DNA from: Bryum argenteum
Lineage: Eukaryota; Streptophyta; Bryopsida; Bryales; Bryaceae
Assembly: GCA_037043015.1 (NCBI GenBank)
Contig: CM073323.1
Location: 20,488,758 to 20,552,757, forward strand
Length of the DNA: 64,000 bases
Direction of reading: 5' to 3'
Below, piece after piece: positions 34,139 to 49,400 of the stretch (the first letter of the stretch is position 1; every line of letters starts with the position of its first letter). The notes under the pieces were generated by a model that saw only the letters and a program-made list of their open reading frames with translations, did not search any database and was not told the DNA's origin. The translations under genes and the position numbers were made by a program.

Positions 34139-37100
34139 CTATAGCATATTACTTGCACGATTAACGAGGTCATCAAACTCACCCTTCGTTGGGACGACGA
34201 AACTGTGTGGGTTTATAGTTATGCTCTTAGTGCAGTTGTCAGTCTTGTAGATGCCTATCAAGTAGTCAGCTAACTCGAACATGTTGTTCCGCAGACTACA
34301 AAACAACGAACAATGTTGGTAAATCATGAGACCGAGGTAAGTACAAACATATGCAAGAAACTGAGGTACAAAAATGTAACATGTTCAAGAAAGTGATATC
34401 AGAGCTTCTTGACGAACAATTCATGTTTGGAAATGCCCTGCTTGGGAAATAGATGTCAATTAAATCCTGCATGTAGTTATCGACACTGCATTGTTCAGTT
34501 GGTATACTACTTCAGCAACGTAAAGCAAACTAACCTGATGATGACAAACTGAGCATCTTTTGTTCGCTCCTTGATGTAATGACCGACGATTGACACATTC
34601 TTGAAGTCTGCAATCAGCAACCGTCCGAAGTGATTTCATTGAACGCATTCTTATTTATCGAGTTGTTACGTTTGTTATGAGTGTCGCACGTCATTAGACG
34701 CTGGCGTTGGTACCGCAGCTTATCAATCTACTGAGGTTAAACTGTAGATGCGAGATATTCTAGAGTCTCTTAAACTGGAGAAAGTCAAAACGATGCTAGT
34801 TCGACTTACCGAGAGCTGCATCGATCTCATCCATGACATATAGAGGAGTTGGCTTGTAATGGTGAAGCGCAAACACAAGGGCTAATGAGCTTAGAGTCTG
34901 TACAAATCATATGAAAGTTCCAAAGTTCTTAGTACCTCAATTTACATCAGCAGCTAAGAACTCGACAACAACTAGACAATCAGGAGGGACTAACCTTTTC
35001 GCCTCCAGACAAATTGGCAATAGCTTTCCAGCTTTTCTTGGGTGGCCGAACAGTGAAGACAACACCCTCTGCGAATGGATCCAGAGAATCCACAAGCTCA
35101 AGCTCTGCGTCACCTCCTAGAGTTATCATCTGACCAAAATGAACGAGCAGAGTTAGATGCCATGTAAGTTCACATTGAGACTGATACAAGTTGGTACACG
35201 ATACCGTAACCTCGTGGAACGCTGTGTGGAACCCGGTGAGCAGAAGCATGAGTCTAAAAATCACGATTAACGTCACAAAATGGCGAAATTCTTCACATGA
35301 AAAAAGTTGAAAAGTTTGATTAAAATAATGCAAGAATAGAAATTTTACTGACTACCAGATCATCGAAACTGCTCCAACAATAAAAGGACACTGACCTGAT
35401 ACATCTCCTTCAGCTTAATTGAGATGGAATTGAAACCTTCCATGAATTCATCCAATCTGCAGCAGAACATCATAAGACTCACGAATTAATTCCAGCAGAA
35501 CACAAGTGACGCAGAAGTTTGTCCTCGAGCATCACTGCTTCGATACGTAAAAGACTATGTTGGTTTTCATAGCAATTAGGTCTAATTTAAAGTTCTACAT
35601 GTGAACAAGTTCGTAACGAGGATCCAACAGCCATCATTAGACGTCTCGTTTTCCGCAGAACACAAGTGACGCGTTGCATAGATGTAGCAAAGAAGAGTAT
35701 GAGGGAGTTGAATCGCAATGGACCATACCTTCGCTTTCGTAACTCGTCATGATTCTTCTTGATCTCAGCAGCTGCTTCAGAGACTTCATTCAGCTCCCTT
35801 ATTCTTTCATCATAAATGGCAGCCTTACGTCGGTACCTGATGCCATGAAGATGACGAGAATATTAGCAACGGCCACCATAAAGTTATCCCTGGTGAGGTG
35901 AAATATGATCGTATGATAGTCACATCATGTCTGTCACACTACGTACTCCCAGAAGATACAATGTACGCAGGCAGAAAAACTTACTCTGCGATAGAATCCA
36001 AACTAGGCTGCATCTCCTTGAGCTGACCTTCAAGTACTTTGACACTTTCTTTCGCACGCGCCAGGCTGATATCTCCAGAAGGCTCTTTGATGGATATCTC
36101 CAGAAGAGCCGGGTCAATCCCCTCCTTCTGAATTCTGTACCAACAAAATTCAGAATAAATTGATCAAATTTTATGCCCTGTATCCTACGCACGTTTAAGG
36201 AAAACGAACAGATATTACAATTCTTCAGTATACTGAGTCGCATAGGCTTGTCAATAATGAGGTTGAACTCATTAATTACGAAAAGTCCTTAAGAGTATCC
36301 TTAAGAGCATTTTATCGCATCCTGACCATGTTGATCATCATAGTTCATCATAAGCGGAAGGCAAACAGTTCCATGAGCGCAGAGAAGGATAGGTACTCAC
36401 TGTTCAATGTGCTCCTGATACTTTTTGTTCAACTCCTTCAATTCCCTTTTACAACCCTCTGTCTTTCCCTCCCAGGACCGAGAAGTCTCTTTAATGTCCT
36501 TGAGCTTGAATTCTGTGTCAACCTGCACTAAAAACTTGTTCAAGTACCAGGATGGGTAGGTATATCTTCGCAAGGCTCAATGATAATGCAGAGTCGCAAC
36601 ACTGAGATTTCACTCGAGTGCCCAGCAACGTTAGTGTTCACCAATGAACATGAATATCAAATTTGCATACCTCCGTGGCTCGCAGTTCGTTAGCGATCTT
36701 CTGCCGTTCCATATGTTCCTTCTTGACTACTTCCAGCTCCTCGGTGCTTTTAGCAAGAGCCTGGAGAAACGAATGTCTGCTGAGTAATTTTCACTTTGAG
36801 GCAAGATATACTTTAGACTTGAGACTTCCAGATTCTTGGAACGAAATTGCACGCCTCAAGAGAAATTCTACATGTGAACACGCAGGATAGAGGCCTATGT
36901 ACTACGGTCGATATCCGAAGAAGCAAAATCAGACCTCTTGCAGTTGAGTGAATTTTTCTTGTATCACAAATGCCTTAGCTTCAACCTCCTTGAAATCAGC
37001 TTTTCTAGACTCCTTTTCTTCGGTGAGTTTCTCTTTGTCCTTGATACCATCCTCGATTGCCTTTTTAAGTTTCTCAATCGTTTTGCCACTTGTGGATACC

Positions 37101-40100
37101 AGGACCTGCCTCTTGTTGATCTCAGTAGTCGTTTTATTGATATCCTGAACCACAATTCAGTGATGTCAGATAAGATGGCCCCTCAGAAAAATTTACTAAC
37201 TCCATAGCTCAACTCTGAAAGACAGGACTAAATTTGTAAGTATTGAGTGGCCGGGCTTGCTGTACCTTCTGAAGTTTGTCAACCAACGCTTTTTTTTGCT
37301 TCAGTTCCTCCCCTCCTGCATTTTCCATTTTGTGCTGAAGGTCTTGGGCCTGTAGTGAATGAAAACACGAGTGACGCCCCCAAAAAGCAAGAAATAGGAC
37401 GTTACTGAATAGTATGTACAATGAGAAAATAAGAATTAAAGTGTACGCTAGAACTGCACCTTCGCTCGTAGTTTGCTTGACTTCTTATTCAGGTCAGCAA
37501 GTAGTCCTTCTCCTTGAGCTACTTCAGCGTCCAGCGACTGAATCTGATCAAGCTCCTCCTTATTTGGAACTGCACTATTCTTCAAAGCCTCAAGTTGCTT
37601 GCTTATGTCACTTTGTTGCCCTTTCAAAGCTTCCAGCTGCTCAAGACAGTTATCCAATCAGCAAGGGGGAAAGCAGTGCAATTCATCAAAATAAAGCAAC
37701 TGGTTTTCTCACTACCTTAGAGAAGGTAGAATATGTTTAGAAGTACGCATTAGCAAAGTGGGCAGTCTTAGTGAGCATGGGTACCTCCATCTTAATCTTG
37801 GCAATGTCCAGCTCGAGCTGAGAGACTGACTTGAGAGCCGACTGGTACTGAACTGCAGCCGCAGACACTCGTTGGCGGGTTGTCGCTAGCTCCGTCCTAA
37901 CTTTCTGAAGTTCTTTCTCTGCACTTGCCATACTTTCCAGAGATACAGAGGAATCTCGTATGGCGGTACCCATACGACCACCCCTGGGCTTGCCACCGCC
38001 TCCACTCATAGTTCCGGATCTTTCGAAAACTGCTCCATCAAGAGATACTACCCTGCGAAATTCTACAGCAGGACCATATGCTATTCTTGTAGCCTGAACC
38101 ACATAAAGAACAAAAGATTATAAGAACGGGCTTGTATCGACCTTCCAAGCTGTAGAAGTAACCACTACGCTATATATTCTGTATCAGAATAATTAATGAA
38201 GTGCCGTCGCAATGTAACTGTGCAGAAGTAGCACTCCGAAGAGCAATATCAAGATGTGAACGAATCATCACAAAAAGTTCTAAACGATTTCAAAACGAAA
38301 GCAATTCACTCTTTCACTGAAACAGACCTGATCGAGATTTTTGGCAACCACGGTATTGCCAAGCTGTGAGTAGAAGGCTAGTCGCAGGCGCTCATCTCGG
38401 ACAGTGACTAGATCAAACAAGCGCGGAACATTCTCTGGGGTCTGAACTGGTTGATTCATCCTTTGAATATGCCCGCTTTGTTTGTCCTGTAAACATATTA
38501 CCACCGGTCAACAGTAGTCATTTCACGGTCACAAATTTGGTATGCGATTCAGAAATTGCCAATAGCTTGATCTACTGGATCCGCCGAACAGATTGATTCT
38601 GTCTCTCCATTCGGCACTGCATCATGAGCTCCGAACATGAGGCATGTAAATGTACGAGCTTCAGAACAGTGCTCCACTCACAAGTATGAGGAAGGTGGCA
38701 ACACCCAGCTGTTTGGTCCTTAGCAGCTCCACACAAGCTTGGGCTGCAGTTGTAGTTTCCACAACTATGAAGTCCAGACCTCCACAGGCGGTAGATATTG
38801 CCACATCGTACTTTGCTGCACATACATTGACCATGTTACAGCAATAGAGACGTCATGATTATTATTAGCAGAAACTGAAGGCTTAGTGACTTACCGTCAA
38901 TTGCACCTAGATCTCCAAGCCGGCCATATATTCCTTCAATTTGGCCTGACTCTTTGGCTTGAAGAATGGCCTTCACGACTGAACCCTGATTCTTCTCTGT
39001 ATCCAGCACACCACGCATCTCCCCCAGTTTTTGCTGAAGTGCTTGCTCTTGAGCTTGTAATGACTCTTCGGCCTTGCTGCCTTCCTGTCAGAACAACGCG
39101 ACACACATATACGAACTAATGATGTTAAGACAGGCAGTGCGACCTCGAAGATTCTTAATTGCCCACATGTGTTTAAGGTTCTGGTAAGTATCTAAACACA
39201 GCTGCTGCTAACTCAAACTTCCCAGCAGAAGAAAAAAAATACGTAGTACGATGTGATTGCTATCGTATTTCCAGTATCGTTATTTACCTGCTCTTCATCT
39301 TTGGCTGTTTTCAAGCTTGATTGAGAGGTTGCGAGCTCTGTCGTAAGGCGGACTAAACCAGCTTCTTTCTCCTTGATTTTCAGTTTGTTTTCCTGAATTT
39401 TCTCCAAAGCTGCATCATATGCTTTCTTGCCGGCCTCATGCTGAGAACAATAGGAATGGATCAACACAATGAAGTGTTCTTCATTAGTTTTCTTGTCTAG
39501 GATGAATATTCTGATGATATTGTTCTGATCAGTAAGAGCATGTAGATAAGGAATAAGCAGCGATGAAACACAGCAACACATTTGCATAGACTAAATTGAT
39601 TGCTCATTTATAAGCTCTCATATGTCTGAATTGACCAACATTGACGAGTGCCTTCCTGCAATCAAAGATAAATACGCGGCAAAGTCCACTGTAATCGAAA
39701 AAATCTGCAAATGCACAAGGAGATATGACGCTGGGTTTGTCCTTACTTTGTCTTTCAAGAGTCTGCTGGCCGAGCTGGTCACACCAATCTTGCCTTCACA
39801 CTCAATAATGTGCTTCTCCCAAGGTTCGAGCTCCTCTCGAGCTGTACTGAGGAGCTTTCGATACTTTTCAATCTCGCCTGTCAATGTTCCGAGCACCTTG
39901 TCACGATTTCTCCGCTATCGAATTAAGCTGCGCCGTGAAATTCAGATACTGGCTTCTAGGTACTAGGTTCATTCAGATGGTTAAACTCTAGGTAGTTTCA
40001 CATTACAATGGGACAGCGTGGCATTAGGGATGCATGCATCCCAAAGCTCACCTTTGCATCCTTCTTGCATAACTTCTAGAGATTTCTCTTCTTCTGAAAG

Positions 40101-43100
40101 CTGTTCAGTGAGTCGGACAACTTCAACCTCCATCTTGGGTATCAGCTCAATGGAATCTACTGTCTCTTTCTCCACTTCCTCAACCTTGGCAGTATCCTGT
40201 TGTACATGGAAGGACAGTTTAGATTATTTCATATGTGAAAATTCTTGAAAATCCAAAAAGACGTCGAACTACCTAAGGTTCTGTGTACATAACTCAGAAA
40301 CTCAATCAGGTCAAGGTCTTCAAGTGATGGCTATTGAAGGCTCCTTCACGTCACTTGAGAATCCTAGAAGCCCCTAGCTCTTTACTTGAAGTTGATGTGT
40401 GGACTTCAAGCGCAGAATGAAAGCTGTAAGCTTTTTAATTAAAAACTTAACTAATCAAAAGCACATGAAACAGCTACGGTCATCAGGAATCACCTTAGCA
40501 ATTTTCTCTTCCAACTTCTTAAGCTTCTGCTTGACATGCTTAAGGTCCTCTTGATACTTAAGATCTTGGCGCTCGAAGGATTTGAACTGATCTGAACAAC
40601 TTTTAAGTTCACCCTCAATCCCCTGTAGTGGAAGAATGTCAATATTTATCATATGGCTCTCTTTGACTCATGGATATAATAAAAGCAAAGTCTGAGTCAA
40701 CTTGGCACCATGAATTCTTAATATAAAACAGAGAAGGGGTCTGTAAACCTCATGATGCTTGGTCTGTTTCTTCAGGTTCTTGTCCAGCTCCTTGATCTCA
40801 GCTGCATGAGTGGCATATTTTTCACTGCTCAAGAGAAGAAAAAAACCAGATTACAGAAGTTGGATCTCAACTAGTTCACTGGTTAAAGGCACATATGAAA
40901 CATATCCTCTGCATCTAGGCCAAGGTTCTCAAACACAAGTGGAAGGTATTTTACGATAGTATTGACACGAACACAACAGAACATCCTCAAACTCTTTGAC
41001 ACCGATGAGAAGCCCTGGAAACAGGTACCACGCAGTGAGCTGCATTTGATATACATCCCGTGTCTGAAGAACATCAGTAAACCATACCAACCACGGAGAG
41101 TAGACATAGATCGGGCTACTTAGAAGTTAGAGATAATTGAACCCACCGCTCTAATTTCAAAGTATCTTCCAGCTCAGTCACTTTCTTTTTCAGCTCCTCA
41201 GCCTCTGCAGCGGCTTCTTCGAGTGTGAGCTCCGTCGCACGTCTCTTCCACTTCAATATCTCTGCCTCTTTCAACATAAACTGTTCTGCTTCGTTTTTTG
41301 CATCCTGCAACAATGGAATTGCTAGCATCAGTTTGAAACTCGTGGATCGCTGCAGGAGAGTCTCTAATCTAGTAACAATCGCAAGCTCCTTGATTACTCG
41401 ATTCTCAGAGTAAAGAACTTAACTGCACTATGAAGTTTCTAAAAGTACCTCTGATGATCCGATAGATCCCTATAGAATAGAAGTTTGATAGATGGAGATA
41501 GTACCTCAAGTCCAGTTTTATCCTTTTCAGCCACCTTCACTCGTTGCACCATGCTATCCTTTTTCTCATTCAATTCTTCTAGCCTACAACATACAGCAAA
41601 GCACATCCAACAACAGAACAAGTTAAGTTTGACAGCCTTGAAAGTTGTGAAACTGAGCAATCCAGCTCAGGTACAGAAACACATCCTTAGGCATTAGAGT
41701 ACTTTACTGCACGGTACGGTATTTCACTGCTCCATCCCACAGTACACAAAACCATTCGAAGTAAGATTATACAAGGCCAGAACTAACATCAAAGAAGACA
41801 CTGTTAGATATGGTGGCCTTACTGTTTGCTAGCTGCATCGATTCGCTCCACATATTGGTTAGATCCAATGATGTCTTCCAGATACTCAAGGAAACCCTCG
41901 TCATGTGGAGATTGTGCCTTGGGTTTCATCAGGGAGATTTGTTCCACCTCACCCTGCAGTGTAGTAATAACATGTATATGAACTTGACCTCCAGTATAAA
42001 AATAGGACCAGACAGAATAGGTTCTACGTAAGAAATGCTACTCTGCAGGACAATATAGGAATGGTCCTGAAACCAAGACTATTGAAACGACAAGAAGCGG
42101 TTAAACTCTAAGCTGAGTGCACTAAAGAAAAATTTACTCATTCGTCATCTGACAAAATGCCGATTGGAATGTTTCATCTCTATATTCACGTGTCACCAGA
42201 CACCGAATAGGCGGCCTGGATCCGACCCACATAGATGTACTGGGGAGAGGTACTGCAAAGAAGAAGAACCTTCGATAGCAATCGTTAAATTAGTTCGATG
42301 AGCTGATTTGAGAAAAGCATGGAACATGGTGAATCAGATACATTCACCATTTATGGTTATAACATTGGCTAACCTGTAAGATTAGGAAACGGTTATGCTC
42401 GAGATCAACTCCTTTGCCCATCAATAACTTCGTGACCTCTGTGAAGGTGCTCGGCCGGTTATCGAGGTAGTACTTTGACGAGTTGTCACGGAATGCAACT
42501 CGCGTAAGCACAAAGTCCGACCCCGGCACAACCTCATAGCTATCATTGTCCTGTAATGGAAAACCCAGGAAGTTGTCAGGCTTACTACAGGGTAGACAAC
42601 TAAATCTCACCATATCGTCTAAGCATATCAGTGATCGGAAAACGACTAATTATATAAACCAAAGCCTGAGATTAGTCAAAGGTATCGTCGGACTCAAGGC
42701 CCACAACTCCCGACAGGAATCCATTACTATCATAAGCTGTTGATAAAAGCCGAGATGAATACAACTAACTCTCCGATCGCTGATTCACTAATATTTGCGA
42801 AGTTTGAAGCCAATGACGCAGATGCGATTGATAAATTACCAGATCAATAATCTCTTGGAAGTGAACTGACACAGAAGCTTTATCAAGATTTTGATGGTTG
42901 GTAGAGTTATGAATGAGCTCCGACACCTTATTCAGCCTCATCTGGAAGACAACGACCGACACCCCTTAGAAGTCTGCCAAATTTCCATAATATGGCACAA
43001 AACTCTAGCAAGGGGTCTAAGAAAATACGGAGGCGTTGCTGAAGTCACTTTTGCTGGAAAAGATTTCAAATTACATCTTAGGGTAGCAGCTTCAGCGTTT

Positions 43101-43589
43101 CAAATATCCAGAAACACCGTAATCAAAATATTTGGTGAAGCAAAATGAGAAGAAAGCAAAAATGATGGACCAACTACCTGCTTCGCTCGCTTGCCGAAGA
43201 CAAAGAGCATCGCGTCAATTACGTTGCTCTTACCACTACCATTAGGTCCAACAACAGCTGAGAAGCACTGCGGAATCAAAATCACCAAGACTTATCATGA
43301 CTTAGAAATTTTCCAGGATCACGGTCTGCATTTCATTCCCACTTACAATCGTTTCTTATAATCTCTGCTGACATTTTTAAGTTTGAAAAACACCCAAAAC
43401 AATTCAAACTGATATCAGAAAACGGAACATTATCCCCGGCGAATGCGAGTGGCAGGATACTACCTTGTGAAAAGGCCCAATGTGCTTCTTCCCCGCGTAC
43501 GACTTAAAATTCTCCAACACCATCTTCTTGATAAACAGGCGAGGCCTGCCTCGCCGATCATCCACCGCCATTTCCACTTCGCGCCCCAT
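34139..43589 (-). CDS. SMC4: Condensin core ATPase SMC4
   Basis: SMC4 pairs with SMC2 in condensin to compact chromosomes in mitosis. Exons: 43464-43589, 43178-43267, 42840-42941, 42374-42550, 41823-41953, 41505-41583, 41147-41304, 40749-40824, 40494-40622, 40052-40196, 39747-39877, 39288-39440, 38895-39084, 38682-38815, 38328-38486, 37785-38093, 37460-37636, 37266-37349, 36935-37144, 36671-36760, 36401-36522, 35985-36134, 35729-35836, 35396-35456, 34995-35129, 34810-34897, 34535-34607, 34139-34295. They total 1247 aa (Arabidopsis 1241). Walker [10 protein letters not shown] is at about 49. SMC4-typical [20 protein letters not shown] (about 73) follows, then coiled coil, the hinge with [13 protein letters not shown] and [16 protein letters not shown] (about 550-700), a second coiled coil, signature LSGGEK (1137-1142) and Walker [12 protein letters not shown] (about 1161). 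The start at 43589 is preferred over an in-frame ATG at 43628. Confidence 0.95.
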
Positions 43590-46417
43590 GACTGATGATC
43601 GCCAAAATATAAAATGCGCCCGCTTCAAAGAATCGAAAACATTCTGGCACTGGGATTTTCACTGCACACTTGAGCGAAACCTAAGAGAATGACGATCGCC
43701 GCAATTCTGCAACACTAAACACGAGAAAAGATGAAAGTGAGACCGCTGTGGAATCGGGGCAAGATTCGCTGAAACCTGTTGCACTTTCCCTGCACTTTGG
43801 CTCACTCCATCGCGATTGAGTTCCCCAGAGTGCGATTCGAAACTAAATTTTTGAATTCAGGAAACGAGGCCGCAGAATCGGAGGTGCGCGGGAAGTCCTT
43901 CCGTTGAGGGCGGCCGAAGTTCGTCGAGTCGATGAATACTGTTTGTAATGGATGAATGTTTTACTACGTGGATGATAGTTTCCTGTATCACGATATTTGT
44001 TGCCGACATGCGTCCAAAAGCGTCATTGAAAATCTTTAAAATTGCACAAAATATGTAAATGATTTTTTAATTCATATGATGCTTCCATATATGCCGTATA
44101 TGATTTTACTGTACTAGGGTCCTTCGGAAAAAAGATTAAAAAATATAGTGATATTTGTCAAATTAATTTGAAAAAATTATAGAACTCTCTATTTGGTGCT
44201 TTTTTATTTAGTGTTAAATTTTTCTTTACTTATTCACTGTGTATTTTCACAACTTGCTTATTCTAAGAAAAAATCTCCCTACAAAACTGCTCGACCATCT
44301 CTCTCAAATTTGTTTAAATTCTTGTGCTCGGAAATGCATCACCACACAAATCAATGTGTATATTGAATGCTAATTCTTTCCCAGTTTCTAGTGCTATACT
44401 ACTATTGTTCTACTTCACTTTGATGCTACAATAGATGGAGACACTCTCACCTAAGCCTTTAATGCACTTGGTTAGTGTTTTGTCCCATGCTTTTCTTCTC
44501 TTCAAAGGGCTAATGTACCTCAAGAACAATCATGCTTCTTAAACATGATCACCAATGGAATAGAAGTGTTTTGGAGTTTGATAAAAAGGTGAACCCGTTA
44601 TCTACCATGGCCATCACTTTTTGAAAAACTTGATGACATGAGAGATCAAATTGCAACTTGCAGTCCTAATTGGACTCTTAAGAAAGACTTGATGATTTCG
44701 AATAAGTGAAGCAAGATGTGACCATTGCAACAAAGTGGATTTGGGAAAATCAAACTTTAGACTATGTGAGCGTTGCAATGCACTCAATCTCAATGCACGC
44801 ATGTAGAAGGTGGGCAACAACTTGATAGGTTGAACGTGCTTGTGCTACGCCATGAAAATCCACATTCAGCAGAAAAGCTCAAGATGATTGAATTCTCTCT
44901 CTCATTTGCATGATAGCAGAAGTTGCCCTCATCATATGTTACACTTGATTTAAGAAAGAATATAATATCAAAGAAAATCAAGATGCTAGTCTACATTTCT
45001 CACAAACAGAAACCATACCACATAACTTTGTTGATCAGTGGATAAGAACTAACTTTTTCTAATAGCTTCTTACACTCTTAAGGTAGTAATGACTAAATAA
45101 GAACTAGCACAATGTTCACTATAGAAGGATTGGCAATCTTATCATAGGTATTGTGGCCTTTAGGCATAAACATCCAAGAATTGTTTGAACAAACACTCTA
45201 CTTACACCTCCCTCCAAATAAATTTAGAGTTTTTCTTTGTCTTTACCGCCTATCTCCAAATAGGTTTGAGCTTATGCTTCTTGATCGTATAGTGAATGGC
45301 CATTTCAACAAAAATTAAGTCTTCTTCTAGGTGCCAAAAATCCCGGGAATGAATTTGGCTTTCTTGAGTCTTTTAGGGGTTATTAAAACACCAAATTGTA
45401 ATGAAAGTTGATTTGTGGAATCCAAGAACACAATATTAATCATCAATGCATACTAAAATATCGAATTCACCACGCCAATATGGTGATGACATGATTCTCA
45501 AAAAGGGTGTGCTAACATTAAACTATTTATAGTAAGTGGCTCAAAACTCACACAACACTAGAGACCACTCACTAGACCTATCCAAGCACTATTCAAGCAA
45601 GAGGCACATTATAGCTTCCAACTTCAAATTTTGATGTACTCATGAAGTACATTTTAGGTTGAGCAGTTTTGGGCACACACATAAGTTCTTATTATGATAT
45701 TCATAACTAATTCAATATGGATCCAAAATTAATGATTGGCTAATTCAATAATTGGTCATGTCTGTACATACGCTGCACATCTTCCAAAAATAATTCAACT
45801 CATCGATGAGCTCACCAATTCCAGATTTGAGCGGTTTCTGTACATACTGTATTCGGCATATGATTTCGTCCGTATCTGGTAAGCTAATACCGGTATGCTC
45901 ACGGGTTTCGTCGGTACCGGTTCCTTCCTTTGCAGGCCCAATACCGGTAAATCAAACCGGTCAGTAACACTAAACGCCGCCGACTGCCGCGCACTGCCGC
46001 CATCTACTCACTATCCGGTTGTGTGGTCTCCTTTTCGGGAGTACCTCGACTCATCGTCATCGTCAGCGTCGTGACGCCAACGCCTCCCAAATTCCAATCT
46101 CTCCGTCGAATTAATCGAGCCCCCTCTGCCCAAATTTGCAGCGCCTCAGGAAGATAGAAAGATGGTAGTAAGATAAAAATAATAGCAATTTCGTGATTCT
46201 TGCCTCTCCGTCCGCAATTCCCAGTCGTCTTTTCGAGTCCAGATTCCGGATCACTCTACTGTTCCCTTTTTTTAAATCATTGCTGTGCAATGCACGCCAT
46301 TTTAGTAGAGGACCTTTAGGCTGGAGAGGTTTCAGCAGTGGAATTGCCGGTCCTGATTGCAGGAATTTGGCGAATTGAGAGCGATAAAATTTTGAATTGA
46401 GAGTAGAAATTGGCGCA
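43590..46417. promoter_or_regulatory. Shared upstream spacer of the divergent SMC4 and GLYK genes
   Basis: A spacer of 2.8 kb between opposite-facing start codons. Both ends are GC-richer (43590-43960 and about 45830-46417), as expected for two separate promoters. The AT-rich middle has no recognisable gene. A MITE-like end (CTTTTAGGGGTTAT) is near 45368. Confidence 0.5.
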
Positions 46418-49400
46418 ATGGAGGCCGTTGTGTCAGGTGCGGTGTCCATGGCGACCGCGCCATTGGCGCCTTCGCAGGCGTTGAAAGGAGCCTTGGGAAC
46501 GAGGAGGCTGGATTTGTTGAGCTCTGTAAGAGGGAGGATTGTGTGCATTCCGCATCACAAGCGGGACGTGGTGCGCATGTGCGTGGGAGAGACTCGAGTG
46601 GCAGCGGAGGTCGCAAAGAAAGTCGCAGCGGAGAGCAAAGAGGAACGAGGACCTGCCGTTTTCACTTTGGTGGATGTGTACGACTTCATCTGCAGGTAAC
46701 TTAGGTCTCGGACTAGTCGTTTCTATTCTCAGCCCTTACCATGCAGAGAATGCTGGTACTTGATCTCATTGTTTTTACTTCATATTACTCATAAGTATAG
46801 CAAGCACAATTGGTATATGTCTCGTTTGAAGGTTTCGTTCTTGACTTTGAGATATTTCTTCTCCAGGGGGCCTCTGTTGGAGAAAACAGGCTTCACCAAA
46901 GAATCAATCGCACAGAATATTGACGAGTGGCTGGCTCTCGGTGTCAAGCTATCACGCCAACTTGGATTTGATGAATTCCAGCTCACTCACTCCGAGAAAG
47001 TCAGAATCTACCAGTACTATGTGCCCGTGTTTCTCTGGTGTAAGCGGGAGTTGGAGCAGCACACTGCCAAGTTCAAGGAAGGCGAGGAAGTGCCCCCTCT
47101 AGTGGTAAATGACGCTTCCTCCTCCCTGGGCTTTATCAAGAAAAATTGATCGCAATATACGACGTCTGATCAATTGCGTGTTTGTTGACAGATCGGCATC
47201 AGTGCTCCACAGGGCTGCGGCAAAACTACAATTGTGTATTCCCTCGAGTACCTGTTTAACTCTATTGGCAGGTGAAACGCACTCTTGACCTGCATAAAAA
47301 TCGTCAAACGTTCCATTGACCGATCTTGCCTCCTAAGTGATCCTCGTCAATACCGGGAACCCATCTTATACTACACTTGCTTGGACTTATAGATGCTGTC
47401 ACTTACATTGATCACAACCTCCTGCAGAAGATTTATACTTAGTGATAAAAGCGTATCTGCATTCTAGTGAACTCTAAGATCACGCTCCTAAAATGTTGAT
47501 TCGCAAATTATCGCAAGTAATATCCTCCACCTTATCAAGTGTTCGAGTTCTGATTGGGAGGGGTTTGCATGCAGTCGAGCTGCCTCTATTTCAATTGACG
47601 ACTTCTACCGCACATTCGCGGAGCTGGTATGTTTAGGACTTTGTTCCCCTCCTCATGTGCTATTTTCTTTGGAGAGCTGCGTAGGTTCTTGGTGGTCTAG
47701 TTAACAGGAAATTCGCATTGCCGCATTAACATGCTATTCTTCTGTGTTCTCTATGTATGTTGCAGAAAGAGGTCTCAGCAAAGAATCCCGGAAATAGGCT
47801 TCTGGAGGTACGTTCACATCTGATTGTTTATCAGGTTTTTCGGTCACCAGAAAAGCCATCTTGCAGAATTGTTCTAGCAAATCTAGTCGTGTTACAAATG
47901 CGGCGCTATGCTAGGAAACGGGCAATGCAAAGAGCAGGATGTAACGCGGCTAGATTTTGATGAGTACCTGTGGGCTGATAAGTATCTACTTGACTACTCT
48001 CCCTACGTAGGCATTCAGTTTGGGAGTTGTGTGGAACGGCAGATTCTATTCTAACAAAACTTTTATACTGCACAATCAGATGCGGGGCAATGCGGGGAGT
48101 CATGATTTGCAGCTTGGAACTGAGACCTTAGAAGCTTTGCGGTCGCTCACAACCAGTGGTTCGCCTCCACCCGCCTGGTTCAATCCTTAGCTCTTCCCAT
48201 TCAGCACATGTTAATAGACGCCTATTCTGGTTCGGATGCTCATTTTTACCTGTTCTCCACCTCAAGGATATTTTCAGCATATCAATTTTCGCATGCTTCT
48301 TACGGGGAAGCTGGTTGTTATATTGACATCTACTCTTTCTTATGTAGTTTATGTTTTAGCCCTAGTCAAGAACCATCTCGTACACCGTCATGCAGAGACT
48401 ACTTAATGAGCACTGTCGTTGTTCTGACGTAGCTAACCTCATGTGGTTCTGAACGTTTGATTAGCCAAGCTGTACACGTTTTTTCTCAAAGGGCTTGTTG
48501 TTTGGGTTCTGCAGGGAAAGAATTGAAGCTTCCGCGGTATGACAAGGTACACTTCTCTACCTATTAAGTACTTTTTCTGCAAATTTCTCAACAAAAGGTA
48601 TGTCGAGGCTCCCAGATAGCACTTTGATGTGCATGTGGTGTGGACGCCAAATCTCTTGGGAGGAGAGCTTAGGAACATAGGCCACTGAACGTGCAAATTC
48701 TGATGGATGAGCTTTAAGAGAAATGGTTTCAATGTGGCAGTCTGCACATGCTGGTTTGGGTGACCGCGCAGATCCATCCAAATGGGAAAGGATTCAGGGC
48801 CCAGTGAAGGTTGTCTCTCTTTCCTCCTTGTCTTTGTGTAGTTCCCGGGTGAAGCTTTACATATTTCTGATGATTGAAGATCAGCATGAAGACAGCATGT
48901 CGGAGGCGCTAATATCGGGTTTGAACAGGTAGTGCTTTTCGAAGGCTGGATGCTGGGATTTGAACCTCAAGAAGAATCTGCGGTCACTGCCATTGATCCT
49001 CAGGTACGCAAGTGATTTATCTCTCCTACAAGGATCTAGTAAACTGCCTCGTATTAATATTCATCAGTGAGATCTGATGTGTAAGTATTGTTGCAGCTTG
49101 CACCCGTGAATAAGAATCTGGAAGCGTACTACGAAGCTTGGCACAAAATGATCGATTCATGGATAGTCATCGAAGTCGATGACCCTAATTGGGTATTCAC
49201 ATGGCGTTTGCAGGTAGATGCACTTTCATACCCTCTAAGCACTTTTTACTCTTGTGCGACTGAATGAGCATGTCAAATTTGTGCTTTCGGTGTTGATGGG
49301 CGGCTCAGAAACGTAGAATATCTCGATCGACTAAGTTTTCTATTGATGTTGTCCAGGCGGAGATCGCAATGAGATTGGATGGGAGGGCAGGAATGACAGA

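Noticed and set aside
39878..39903. Upstream extension of SMC4 exon 11 through VLGTLT
   Set aside because: No acceptor gives the right phase; the acceptor TTGACAG just before 39877 joins in frame and matches the family alignment.
43590..43628. SMC4 start at the upstream in-frame ATG (43628)
   Set aside because: It adds 13 residues not expected in the family; the ATG at 43589 is preferred, though transcript data could reverse this.
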